Notes under the pieces: generated by a model
What the model saw: the letters and a program-made list of their open reading frames with translations, nothing else
What the model was told of the DNA's origin: nothing
The model's database searches: none
Translations under genes and position numbers: made by a program
Assembly (NCBI GenBank): GCA_963575645.1
Contig: OY754469.1
Span: forward strand, 44,474,753-44,538,752
Origin: Xanthostigma xanthostigma
Lineage: Eukaryota > Arthropoda > Insecta > Raphidioptera > Raphidiidae
Length of the DNA stretch: 64,000 nucleotides
Direction: 5' to 3'
Part shown: positions 9,080 through 19,341 of the stretch, piece after piece
How positions within the stretch are numbered: the first letter of the stretch is position 1
Layout: the number at the start of each line of letters is the position of its first letter

Positions 9080-11939
9080 GATCGTTTCAATCGATCAATC
9101 ATATCTTTTTAGCAAGATCAATTTGAAATTCTACAATGCTATTCTATGAAGACTCACAATATACGGTCAATGTAAAATCAGATTCTATGTTTTCTGCGAT
9201 GAAACATTAAAGTCGTTTGTGTCTATTAACCAGACCTAATAGTCAAAGTGGTTGTCATTGTGAATCGAACTTGGCGTACAAAGGTGTCAAGCCGACATGG
9301 AACAAAGTTTCATCCCCCTTAAGGGACACCAACTACTACTGACCTGTATCCTATGTACAGAGTGTTCAACAAATAACAAACTAAACAAAAATTGCAATTA
9401 TTACAGTGTAAACTCCATATAGCGACACTCACGGGACTAAGGCGTTATTGAGAGTTGCCGTTAAACAGAAAGATAAAATAATCCATTCATATTTTTTTAC
9501 TAAAATATTCCAACATCACTTATCTTTTCTATAACGAGCCGTTATGAAAAGTGTACCATTATTATATAAAAAAACACCGTTATAGCATATATCTCTTCTG
9601 TGCATGCGCCGATTTTCCCCAAAAACAATAGGACTCTTCATATTTGCATACCAAACGTCCTCCCAAAATTTGGTTTCAATCCGCTCATCCGTTTGACCTG
9701 TATCGTGTTCACAGACTAACAGACGCACAGAGTTTTTCCAAAAATATGTTTTTTGGATTCGGGGGACCTCAAAACGGAAAAATCTTGTAATAGTTTTGAA
9801 AAGTGATTTTTGACCTAAACTAGTACCTACCATTCTCCATTCTCTTGGAATGGTAAAATTCATCGTTCGACATGACGAATGCAATATTGGAATAAAAATA
9901 TATTTATTCAACTCATGCGCGCTATTCATGTTTTATCATGCCTAAAAACCGAACCCTAAATAGCCATTTACCGACTGGTGACAATTACTTGTCATAACTC
10001 AATGAAAATTCCTACTAGCTCGGCCATTGTGGAGTAATGAAAATAAACGTAACTATTTTCTGAGTCGTAACGAAATAGTAGGTAACAACAACTCCCTGTT
10101 GTTACCCATTGAGACTAAAATTGAGAGGCCGAATGTTTTCGACATGGAGTTTATTCATAACCGGCTAACCTCAAACCAAAACATTGAATCGTGCTGTTTG
10201 GTGCTGTTAGTATTGACAGTTTTTTTTATAAAGAAATAAATATAGATATTTACAACATCTTATTATAATTAAAACACGAATAACGCGCAATTGTTGAATA
10301 AAATTATGGGCGCAACTTGTAGGCTAAGTCATGACCTGTCAGCGCGATGAATGACTTAGACTACTAGTTACGCCAATAACTATTTCGGATTTGGATACTG
10401 AAGATGACATAGCGAACGAGCTCGAAACCCAGCATCGTGTCAATGGGCCTTAATAAAAATTTTCAGCTAACATTTTAATGACACACTGTATTCGAAGGTT
10501 TCCTATATCTCATATTCTACACTGGATTTATCCCTTCTTCTTAAGTCTCCACACGGGACTCTACCGACGATTTTCAATCTACGGCAATGCCGCACTGTGC
10601 TATGTATTTTATATACGACATTATATAAAGTCTGAATTATTAGCAAGGAAATCCAATCTATATACGTACCTACGTGCTCCAGATATCTCCTATATTATCA
10701 CCGTACGTATAATGTATTTTATCGTAACAATAAAATCACATCAACGTTATTATCACACTAAACATACTAGCATTGCATTGGATCTCATCCGAAAACACAT
10801 ATAAAGTCAAATCATTTCATTGCTCATCATTCCCAGAATTAATCAAATTTAAATTTATGGTGCGGCGAGAAAAGATCAAAGTATAGACAAAATGACGTAC
10901 GTAACGATACTTACAAATATAAATAGATGGAACTACAGTAGCGTCTATTTAAGTCAGTGCTTCGCAGCCTTTTCAAGTCATTTTCGAATTCTGAAAATAA
11001 TTCTCCTGCATAATAATTTAATTTATACATAATTAAACCTAATAATAATAATATTTATTTGTGGTGCCAATAGTATAGGGTACAAATCGTCATTGTGTAG
11101 TAGGTTCATCAAGGACTCAATCATAACTTTAAAAGTCATCCAGCTTATAGAAGGGTTCATTAGTAGAAATTCTTTTAAGTATTTTTGAAGTAAAACTTCT
11201 TTAGGAACGCTTGACTTGGGGAGTAAGCTGGTAAATGTCTAACGAAAGCGTTTACGGAAGTGCATCATCGGACGAGGCGAACGGTAGTTGAGAGGGAGAT
11301 ATAAGTTAGTGAAGATAGTAAGAGAGAGAGTTACGTTTCGTATATTGGAAGTTGAGAGGGAGATATAAGTTAGTGAGTGCGACAATGACGGAGCATTAAT
11401 CGAAATTCTTTTTTTTTTGGACAACTACCTATTTGACGTTTAAAATAAAATCAATTGTGTTTGTATCAAAAATACATTTCATAGAATTTTGCTGCATTTT
11501 GGAACGGGAAATAATGTAGGTTAGTTAACAAATCCTTTTAAATGTATTATAAATTATGCTAATAAATATATATACATATTTTGCCTATTAATTAATCAAA
11601 AATTATATTTTAAACGTTTCATTTTTGTAGATATCTGCTACAGAGTCTAATCAGAATATAGTGATAGATTATCGAATATTATTGTATCATTAGTATATAT
11701 TATATATGGCAGGAAGAAGTTTTACTTCAGTCGTGTGATCTAAAGCACACTCGCTTTTTTTTTAAATTCGACAGTTTATCGAATTTTTTAATGTTTGGGG
11801 AAGTTTATTAAGAAACAGTAATGTCTAGATTATTTGGGGATTTTATGGAAACATTTAAACCGGTTAAAAGGTATAATTAGAATTTTCATTTGTGTAAACA
11901 TTTTTTACAAAAAAAAAAAAAAACATTTACCCAATTATA
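9080..11939. other. Long AT-rich stretch, no gene supported
   Basis: Several decayed repeat pieces are visible. Near 9665-9830 is text of the CCGCTCATCCGTTTG type common in insect repeat tails. A 27-bp direct repeat (about 11289 and 11350; GTTGAGAGGGAGATATAAG) lies in a GA-rich block. GAAGTAAAACTTC occurs near 11189 and its reverse near 11730. At 10310-10372 is an imperfect 24-bp inverted repeat around AAGTCAT. The 137-codon reverse ORF at 9516-9929 overlaps this repeat text and shows no protein signature. Confidence 0.45.
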
Positions 11940-12824
11940 CAGGGTGAGTCAGACCACCCGTATCACTCGTTTTTTTCGAAAACGGTTAGTCGTAGAGAGT
12001 TGTGTCAAAAATCTGTATTATAAAAGCCCTAATGAAGAATCGAATGGTGATATTTTTTTTCCCGGGAAAGGTCGGCTTCCCTATTAGTTTGCTCCAGAAT
12101 GTTCAGAACTCCGGAATATTAAATGGCACGATAGGTCGAAAGTGGTATTATTGAAAAGATCTTTAAAAAATAAGCAAGTTTTGCAGGACATTTTTTTTTT
12201 GTTACTGCCACCCCTGTTAAGTAATATTCGTTTGAAATTATTAAATTAACATGTCATAATGACGAATTTAATTTTAAAAGTCGGCATTTAAAATGTAGTT
12301 ACGTAATAAAACAATGCCATAAATGTTTAAACTGTTTTCCATTTACTTCTAAACACTGATGAGCTCTTCTAGATATGCTATGGGTACCTGTAAGTATTTT
12401 CCGACAAAAAAAAATATTGCAATTATTGAAAACTTATTGTGACATTTATTAATGTTTACTTAGGGAACTAGATTTTAAATGCCAACTTTTAAAATTAACT
12501 TTTTATTATGACATGTTAATTTAATAATTTCAAACGAATATTACTTAACAGGGGTTGCAGTAACAAAAAAAAATATCCTACAAAACTTGCTTATTTTTTA
12601 AAGATCTTTTCAACAATACCACTTTCGACCTATCGTGCCATTTAATATTCCGGAGTTCTGAACATTCTGGAGCAAACTAATAGGGAAGTATACCTTTCCG
12701 GGGGAAAAAAATATCACCATTCGATTCTTCATTAGGGCTTTTATAATGCAGATTTTTGACACAACTCTCTACGACTAACCGTTTTCGAAAAAAACGAGCG
12801 ATACGGGTGGTCTGACTCACCCTG
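11940..12824. mobile_element. 885-bp fold-back element with ~355-bp arms
   Basis: The left arm (11940-12294) and right arm (about 12472-12824) are nearly exact reverse complements, starting CAGGGTGAGTCAGACCACCC and ending GTCTGACTCACCCTG. About 177 bp of AT-rich spacer separates them. TATA flanks both ends, which suggests a TA or TATA target duplication as in Tc1/mariner-type elements. No transposase is encoded. The transcript would form a long hairpin. The ORF at 11890-12087 is a chance reading of the left arm. Confidence 0.85.
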
Positions 12825-13467
12825 TATAATAATTCTGGTCTGTACAGCTACAGTATGTTGAGTCCTGCCCTAGCACTGGCATCGCCAAGTTGGGCAGGAA
12901 ACAATTCACTATATTATATGTAAAGTTATTTGTATATTTTGTATTTGTATTTAATTAATAAAAATAAATTTATAATAAAAAAAATTCCATGATCCATTTT
13001 ATTTATAAACCAAACAATTCAAGTTTCAGCGTTGTGAATTCTTTTAGTCCTTCGTAACACTGTGCCAATTTTTATTTTAACATTATTTTCTCGCCATGCG
13101 TGAGTTTTTACCTGCTTCACTTAACCTAACATAATGGCTCAAGGCAACTGATTGCATACCCATTGTATTATATTAGGCCGTCAATCAGTCTGCAGGGCTT
13201 TCAATGATATGTATATGGCAAAATGTAGTGACAATTTTTACACTGCAGTGTTAAATTTTGATGGTTTAAGAAATCTAAATGCTTTCATTATTATATTTAT
13301 GGAGGATAAAGAGAAAACACTGCAAAATGTCTACTGCACGTTATACGAAACCTGTAGTAAAATTTGCTGGTTTGTGCTGGTCTAGTGTGTGACATCGTGC
13401 AGGTCATGCAGGTTTATGCTTGACAAATGTGCGTAGTTTTAAAAAATTGATATTTTTCATTTTTGTC
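12825..13467. other. Intergenic DNA, no gene supported
   Basis: No exon, RNA or repeat is clearly recognisable. The 77-codon ORF at 13152-13385 has no motif I can name. Confidence 0.45.
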
Positions 13468-13765
13468 ACCGAGCGGTGTAGCGTAGTGGTGAGAACACTA
13501 GACTCGCACTCGGGAGGTACCGGGTTCAAATCCCGGCGGGGGCAGATGTGGCCGTGACTTTGTCCTACTGTCTCTCGCCGAGAAACGGTAATTTCTGTAG
13601 CGGCTATCTTGTTGAGGTTCTCCATGGTTTCCCTCAATAATTCCGGATTAATATCGATATGGTTCCTTATTCAATGTCATGGCCGATTACCTGTCAAACT
13701 CGTATGCTCAAAATTTGCCTACCTTACCCTAATGTCCCAAAATTCCTTCATTCGCCCATTGCTAT
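13468..13765 (+). mobile_element. tRNA-derived SINE
   Basis: The head (13468-13544) has the tRNA layout: A box TAGCGTAGTGG, loop CTCGCAC (anticodon CGC, Ala-like) and B box GGTTCAAATCC followed by CCGGCGGGGGCA. It continues into a non-tRNA body (GATGTGGCCGTGACTTTG..., ...CTCCATGGTTTCCCTC..., ...CATGGCCGATTACCTG). A tRNA head fused to an unrelated body with an internal Pol III promoter defines a SINE. The 3' boundary is my estimate; no clear tail or target duplication is visible. Confidence 0.7.
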
Positions 13766-13796
13766 TAATTAGTTGAAGTTGAAAAATGTAGAAAAT

Positions 13797-14032
13797 AACG
13801 ATGAAGGAAGGTTTTGGATGAGGATCATAAGTAAGCTTTACCAATGTTACGCTAGTGGCCAACGTTTCGAAAAATTTATTTTTATCTTCAGGGCCTCAAG
13901 CTGGCTAAAAGGTGGTAAATTGTATACATGATCATTATTATTTTTTTACCACCTTTTGACCAGCTTGAGGCCACTAGCATAACATTGGTAAAGCTTATTT
14001 ATGATCCTCAACCAAAACCTTCCTTCATCATA
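13797..14032. repeat. Inverted duplication, ~85-118-bp arms
   Basis: The left arm (about 13800-13917) is repeated in reverse at 13947-14032, with a ~30-bp spacer. Matching blocks include GATGAAGGAAGGTTTTGG, AAGCTTTACCAATGTTA and CTAAAAGGTGGTAAA. The left arm carries ~33 extra bases (about 13860-13893, ending in TTTTATCTTCAG) that the right arm lacks. The right arm is the 3' end of the reverse-strand ORF at 13946-14443. Confidence 0.85.
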
Positions 14033-14443
14033 ACATTCTATTGGATCAACACTGCTTTTTGCTGTAGAAAATAACGGGAAATGTAACAGATCGAAAATAG
14101 TAATGGTGCGAATGGCGTCTGTTATGACATAATGTCCAAATAAATTTGTAGATGCGGGTCCCAAGATCACGTTTGTAACTAAAATTACTGCAAAAAGTCT
14201 GGTCAATCCTGGTACATGCACCAATGTTTGAAGTAAGCCGGTTCCCATTGTTCTGGGCGTCGTTCGACATCCCTGGATATGTCGTAGATTCTGCAGTGCG
14301 TTGTTGGTTGTGTATCTGCACAACACATAAGCCTGGGCTGGATATAGACCCACCGTCAATTCAGCCAACAATTCAGCAAGCGTTCCCTTCATATTATATA
14401 GAGCAATGACTATGAACATAAAATGTTCATGCGGAAAGGACAT
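13946..14443 (-). pseudogene. Possible degenerate membrane-protein exon, 165 codons
   Basis: This is the longest open frame in the window outside mobile elements. It reads from an ATG at 14443. Residues ~80-125 are hydrophobic and contain a GP...N segment followed by a VIT.AI pattern, faintly like the second membrane region of DC-STAMP-type proteins (DCST1/2, sneaky in flies). The likeness is weak and from memory. The last ~30 residues are duplicated in inverted form at 13800-13917. No splice sites, upstream exon or start context support a working gene; a hydrophobic reverse frame just upstream (14410-14625) is in another phase. It could be a pseudogene fragment or chance. Confidence 0.25.
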
Positions 14444-14662
14444 TGAAAGTCATAAAATATCGTGTTATACACTGTACGTCGCCAATAGAAACGCGTACAT
14501 CCGGCGACAACAACGACCACCTCTCTTACCACGTGGTATTTTTCAAAACAAAAGAACGTTGTCAAAAGAGACCTTAAAATTTCATATATCAAGACACCGC
14601 ATACCGTAGATACACTAAGAACCAAAGGCTTGAATATGCGAACATATCAATACAAGTGTATC

Positions 14663-14713
14663 ACGCGTTCAGTGCAGCGCTGACAACTATTGTCAGCGCT
14701 GCACTGAACGCGT
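14663..14713. repeat. Perfect 23-bp hairpin, 5-nt loop
   Basis: The arms 14663-14685 (ACGCGTTCAGTGCAGCGCTG...) and 14691-14713 are exact reverse complements around ACTAT. The arms are GC-richer than the surroundings. It could be the fused ends of a TIR element after internal deletion, or a transcribed hairpin. Confidence 0.9.
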
Positions 14714-15158
14714 AATATACTTGCGTTAATACAGCTACGCCAGACAGACGCACGCGTCGACCGTCGTGTCGGTCGAGCACTGTTTCCAGCCTTTTTATAA
14801 TATTTTTTGTAATTCCAAATTTGAATGGATCAACTTAATGTTTTCTTCGTATTTAAATCGTAAGTGTTTTACTCCCGACTGTACATATGAGTATATTATA
14901 CTACAAAATGTATATACAGGTGGGTCAGCTCAATGGGGACATAGATTAGTCCCATTTGGAAAAGAATTTGAATAATCAAACATCTAAAAACAAAAATATT
15001 AACTGATTTTCTCCCTATTTTTTCCTAGGTACTTTCGACATTCTTCCTTGGTACACATTCGATTACACTTTTCAAAACTTTTTATTACACCACAAAGGCC
15101 GAAAGATGGATATTATTGCACTACGCGCCATGATACCCGAGGGAGTGTGGTGTATAAA
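14714..15158. other. Intergenic DNA left of the satellite
   Basis: No gene is supported. The ORFs at 14766-14975 and 15048-15248 lack motifs, and the second runs into satellite sequence. Confidence 0.4.
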
Positions 15159-15537
15159 GGGTTGCGGATTGTCGGAATCGATTCAGCTTTTCTTATAGGA
15201 AAGAGTACTCTGAATCGATTGGGCTTAAGCGCATATTCGTATCTCTGATAGTTTAGACGCTATGACGGTTCAAAATGTACAAAAATTTGAACAGTTAAAT
15301 GGGCCATATCTGCGAAACCAAAAGAGATACAAGGTTGCGGGTGGTCGAAATCGATTCAGAATGACTTTTTCTATAAGTATGTGTAATATCAAGCGAATTT
15401 ATTTTTCAAAAATTTCTCGATTATGTAAGAAGGGTACCCCCTTCTTACTTTTTCCGATTTTAAAAAAACACAATAATCACTGTCATATTGTTCGAAAACG
15501 ACTTACAACTGAGGTTATTCTTATGTAAAAAATCGCG
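15159..15537 (+). repeat. Decayed partial satellite monomer, left edge of array
   Basis: From GGGTTGCGGATTGTCGG the sequence follows the 656-bp monomer, with a ~150-bp deletion after the first GGAATCGATTCAGCTT and then the second half of the monomer to AAAAAATCGCG at 15537. It is more diverged than internal monomers. The LTR element interrupts it exactly at CGCG, and the array resumes at 20548. Confidence 0.9.
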
Positions 15538-15871
15538 AGTTATATGTGTCAGGATATGTAACTATATATGTATATGATATGTGGTACATGACAGATCGCA
15601 CTTTTAACATATATTATAATCTCAGAATATCCGGTGATAAGAAAACCGATTAGCTCTGATGAGTATGAATAAAACAAAAGACAGACATTCAGGTAATAAA
15701 CGACTTCGGATCAACAACTAAACTGGGGAGCGCATATCTCCATTTTGGTTAATTAATATTAAGTTTTTTGTAAGACAAATGTAATAATAAATAAATAGAA
15801 CATTAATAAACACCTAATAAAAATAATAAATTATATTTTTTTTAATCAACGTTTTGACCACGAGCAAAACT
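15538..15871 (+). repeat. 5' LTR
   Basis: It is 334 bp long and identical, as far as I can read, to 20214-20547. It contains the U3 promoter region, TATA-like stretches near 15605-15615 and AATAAA-type signals (for example around 15669 and 15790). The final T is shared with the first base of the primer site. An alternative end one base earlier would make the target duplication TCGCG. Confidence 0.93.
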
Positions 15872-15888
15872 GGCGCAGTCGGTAGGAT
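15871..15888 (+). promoter_or_regulatory. Primer-binding site, complementary to tRNA-Ser
   Basis: TGGCGCAGTCGGTAGGAT directly follows the LTR. It is the complement of a tRNA-Ser 3' end (ATCCTACCGACTGCG plus CCA), the primer used by 17.6/297-type errantiviruses. Confidence 0.85.
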
Positions 15889-16216
15889 TGGCAAAGTGCA
15901 TTGTAAAAGAACGTAAATCTAAATACAATAACCGGGTAAACTACTAGTTATCAGTGAAAATGGTGCTAGCAGTTGTAAATCTGTGTTAGAACGCATATCC
16001 GACACAGACCCTTGCCAATCAAAAGAAACTACAAATAAACCGAAAAATAAATAACATATATTAAACGAAATCAATTTAAAAATAAAATAAATACAAAATT
16101 GTGTAAACCAACAATTTTTACAAATTAAAATTAAGTGAAGAAAAAATTAGAGCCATATTGCTCCGAAGGCCGGTAAGCCCTTCACAACGTATCCAAGTAA
16201 AGAAGAGTAACACCTT

Positions 16217-16242
16217 CCAACAACAACAACAACAACAACAAC
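16217..16242 (+). repeat. CAA microsatellite in the leader
   Basis: About eight tandem CAA units lie in the untranslated leader before gag. They make an unstructured stretch of the kind often found in retroelement leaders. Confidence 0.85.
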
Positions 16243-16298
16243 GACGTCAACCAAACACATCTTTGCTGAACATCTACACATCTACACAAATCGACGTT

Positions 16299-16325
16299 AT
16301 GAAATATTTACTGTTCATCTTAATG
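16299..16325 (+). promoter_or_regulatory. Short leader ORF with splice donor: possible env signal-peptide exon
   Basis: In the leader, an ATG opens eight codons for Met, Lys and then six hydrophobic or aromatic residues. It runs into ATGTAAGT, a near-consensus 5' splice site (GT at 16325-16326), and stops at once if unspliced. Errantiviruses make env from a spliced subgenomic RNA. An exon that supplies the start codon and first part of the signal peptide would fit. The matching acceptor probably lay in the deleted part of the element. Confidence 0.45.
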
Positions 16326-16386
16326 TAAGTTTATATTAACTATAATAATAAAAAAAAGGCTAGATTTTTCGACCTGTAACTTTTTG

Positions 16387-17664
16387 ATGTCACAAGGTTC
16401 TGAATTTAACTTTAGAGATATATTAGCTGCATTAGTTGAAATAGAAGTCGAAACATCTAACAATAATAATTCTCAAATCGAAATCATGTCGACACCAGCT
16501 TTGGACCGTCATGCTTTTGATTTTGTGCCAGAATTCGATGGTACGAATCCAGATGAGCTTAATAGTTTCTTAGATAGTATTAAAATAATAGTCAATAGGT
16601 TTGCTGTAACTGGTGAAAATTTAAGTCCTGACAGTATATATCAAAATCATGTTTTATTGAATGGCATAAAAGCAAAACTAAAAGGGAAAGCGAAAGATTG
16701 TATTACTGCAAATTTATGTACAGATTGGAACAGTATCAAAGATATATTAACACGTACTTTCGCAGACTCTAGAGACGAATTTGAACTTATATACCAACTA
16801 ATTAATCTTAGACCTAAGCCTAATCAACCCTATATGCAATTTTATGATGATACACACAAACTTGTAACACTATACATATCAAAACTAACCGGTAATAGAA
16901 CAGAAAAAGAAGTAAAGAAAGAGTTAGCCCATACATTTGCAATTAAAAATCTCTGCAAATATTCATTCGAACCCATTGGCACTATGCTTAGAACTATAAA
17001 TCCAAAAGATTTGATAGAAATTAGACAAGTCATTGAAAATGAAACTAAAAATATTGGATTTTACCCAAGGCAAGGACAAAAACAGAATACTCATTCAACA
17101 TTTACTAAAACAACAAATACACTTAGTAATAATGTACAAAAACCATTTCACAATCAAAACAAAAACAATAACGTATGGCATAATTTATCACCAAATCCGT
17201 TTGCTAATTTACAACCACGTCACGTGCCTCAAAGATTTCCAACGGCAAATCAAGTTTTCGGTCAAAATAATCGTCCTCAACAGACAAATGTGTTTAAACC
17301 AAACACGACACAAAGACCTAATTTGCCCCAACCAACCCCTATGTCAATCGGTTATTCCAATACACGAACCGTAAGACCAAATAATCAACAACAGTATACA
17401 CCAAATCGCAACAATTTCTTTAAATCAACTGGACCACCTCAGTTTATTTATGAAGAACTCAGAAGTATTGAGAGTATCGACCCTAATAATTACGAATTAA
17501 ACTATAACGAGAGCGAACATAATAATTATACTCCACCTGAAACCCGTTCATTTAATGAACCCGAAATTAATTATGAAACTGAAAATTTTCATATAGAAGC
17601 CTCGGAAGTCAATCTTGTAACTCCAGAACAGAATCCAGATCTTTCAACAGATCTGAATATGTAA
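16387..17664 (+). CDS. gag: Gag polyprotein of the LTR element
   Basis: This is a 425-residue structural protein that would form the particle core. I take the ATG at 16387; the TTG one codon earlier is not a likely start. Residues ~45-220 match the errantivirus/Ty3-type capsid pattern: a PEFDG motif near 48-52, the LNSFL segment, a KGKA segment and the helical repeat up to IRQVIENE. Residues ~230-350 are rich in Gln, Asn and Pro and include the PTPMSI block typical of this group. No CCHC zinc knuckle is present, which is normal for errantiviruses. The frame is intact and ends at TAA 17662-17664, overlapping pol by 82 bases, so pol would be made by -1 frameshifting. Confidence 0.9.
   Translation: MSQGSEFNFRDILAALVEIEVETSNNNNSQIEIMSTPALDRHAFDFVPEFDGTNPDELNSFLDSIKIIVNRFAVTGENLSPDSIYQNHVLLNGIKAKLKGKAKDCITANLCTDWNSIKDILTRTFADSRDEFELIYQLINLRPKPNQPYMQFYDDTHKLVTLYISKLTGNRTEKEVKKELAHTFAIKNLCKYSFEPIGTMLRTINPKDLIEIRQVIENETKNIGFYPRQGQKQNTHSTFTKTTNTLSNNVQKPFHNQNKNNNVWHNLSPNPFANLQPRHVPQRFPTANQVFGQNNRPQQTNVFKPNTTQRPNLPQPTPMSIGYSNTRTVRPNNQQQYTPNRNNFFKSTGPPQFIYEELRSIESIDPNNYELNYNESEHNNYTPPETRSFNEPEINYETENFHIEASEVNLVTPEQNPDLSTDLNM
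17583..17589 (+). promoter_or_regulatory. Probable -1 ribosomal frameshift heptamer AAATTTT
   Basis: In the gag frame the codons read GAA AAT TTT, giving the slippery form A AAT TTT (X XXY YYZ). The pol frame has a stop (TGA 17580-17582) immediately before the heptamer and is then open into the protease, so the overlap starts exactly here. I did not find an obvious downstream stem-loop. Confidence 0.6.
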
Positions 17665-19271
17665 ATTTAAACTGTATCACGAAAGAAAACATTCCAATTA
17701 CTAACTGTCAAAACGACCTTAGTTATATCTTAATAAATGACCCACCTTTGAAATTATTGATTGATACCGGTGCAACTAGATCATTTCTAAATCCCCAAAT
17801 AGCTCAAAACTATTTTCAAAATTATATTAAAAATTACGATTTTGACATAATTTATAAAAAAGGTAAACTTAACTCGAATGCTGATGCCCTATCACGAATT
17901 GAAATAAATATACGAGAAATAGACAAAGTCCCCGATGATAGTGACTCAATGATAATAAATATCGACGATTTACCCCAAATTACAGACGATGAACTCTTAG
18001 CACTTTTACCAGATAATCCACCTGTAGAAATAGAAGAAATTATTGAAACTAACGTAAATGATAATGATATAAATCAACCTTCGACCTCTCGAGAAAATAA
18101 TTTACCTCCCATAGAAAATCTATCAGAATCTCAACATTCTAATTTAGAAGATCCCATTTTAACGATACCCTATTCTGACTTACCAATAAATAACTTCTCA
18201 ACTCAAATATTCATAGCAATAAAAAACGTCTTAATTAAAGATCACGACATAATTCATTTATACGACAAAAAGAAAACTAGATATAAATTTTATCTGAACA
18301 AAGACAGTTTAGAAAACGATTTAATCTCTTTATTTTTACAATTTGTTAAACCCAACCAAACAATAGCCATGTATATAGAAGAGCCAGAATATACAGAAAC
18401 AATTGTCACATTATTGCAAAATACTTTTAAAAACAACTCTTATAACATCCGAATTTGTAGAAACAAGGTAACAGATGTTGAACAAATCACAGAACAGGAA
18501 GAAATAATTTCACAATACCACACTGGTAAAACTAATCACAGAGGTATAGATGAGACTTATAACCGTTTGATTAAACAATATTATTGGATCAATATGAAAA
18601 ATCACATCACTAAATTCATAAACAATTGTGATTCCTGTCAAAAACTAAAATATGAGAGAAACCCTGCTAAACCTTTTTTAGAAATAACGCCCACTCCTAG
18701 CTATCCTTTTGATGTTATATCGATAGACATATTTCAGTACAACAAACAGAAATACCTTACAATAATCGACGATTTTTCTAAATATGGTCAAGCTTATCCG
18801 ATTACATCTAATACAACCTCCATTTTAAACGACGAACTTTTAAAATATTTCGCACATCACGGAACCCCAAATGTAGTTCGATTTGACAGTGCTCTAGAAT
18901 TCAATAACACCTTGTTCCTAGAACTCCTATCTTTATTAAAAATAAAATCGCACAAAACCACAGCGAGACACCACGAATCAAATGGTATTATTGAAAGATT
19001 TCATAGTACACTTATAGAACACATTAGGTTATTAGAATCCAAATTCCCACAAAGACAAAACCTTATAAGGTTTGCGGTAATTGCCTATAACTCTTCTATT
19101 CACTCATCAACAGGGTACGCCCCTTATGATATTATCAACCACGATAGATCGAATCTAATAAATGAATTTGAAATTAATAAACATTTCATGAACACATATG
19201 TAGATGATACAAAATCCAAACTGGTAGAATTATATAAAAACATTCACGAAAAGTTAAAACGTAATACCTAG
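17583..19271 (+). pseudogene. pol: Pol remnant: protease start joined to RNase H end, then integrase
   Basis: The frame is open but lacks the polymerase. The aspartic protease active site Asp-Thr-Gly-Ala lies at 17763-17774. About 15 residues later the reading passes (around 17815-17835) straight into the RNase H C-terminal signature ending in NADALSR (about 17876-17896). The flap half of the protease, all of reverse transcriptase and most of RNase H are therefore absent, in frame. Integrase follows: an HHCC zinc domain (His codons about 18522-18540, Cys-x-x-Cys about 18630), then the DDE core with Asp 18726, Asp 18885 and Glu 18993. The last two have exactly 35 residues between them. The frame ends at TAG 19269-19271, short of the usual integrase C terminus. 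The 'DNG' around the second Asp reads DSA here, unusual but with the Asp kept. Confidence 0.88.
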
Positions 19272-19341
19272 TGATGATATAGACAATTACTATTCTATTG
19301 TACGAATTGTATTATTTAATTTAATTTAATTTTAATTTTAA
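19272..19341 (+). other. A/T-rich junction between pol and env
   Basis: TTTAATTTTAA-type low-complexity sequence lies where the integrase C terminus and the env N-terminal half should be. It probably marks the second internal deletion. Confidence 0.55.

Noticed and set aside
9398-9470. CAGTGTAAACTCCATATAGCG, resembling one pogo/Tigger-type end
   Set aside because: No matching inverted end was found in the window, so it remains a single suggestive stretch.
9516-9929. 137-codon reverse-strand ORF
   Set aside because: It overlaps repeat-tail text seen in many insect elements, and no domain, splice or start context supports it.
13404-13637. 77-codon reverse ORF
   Set aside because: It is an antisense reading of the SINE.
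16384-16386. TTG as gag start
   Set aside because: ATG follows immediately at 16387. Likewise the TTG at 17748 and 19646 are internal codons of pol and env, not starts.
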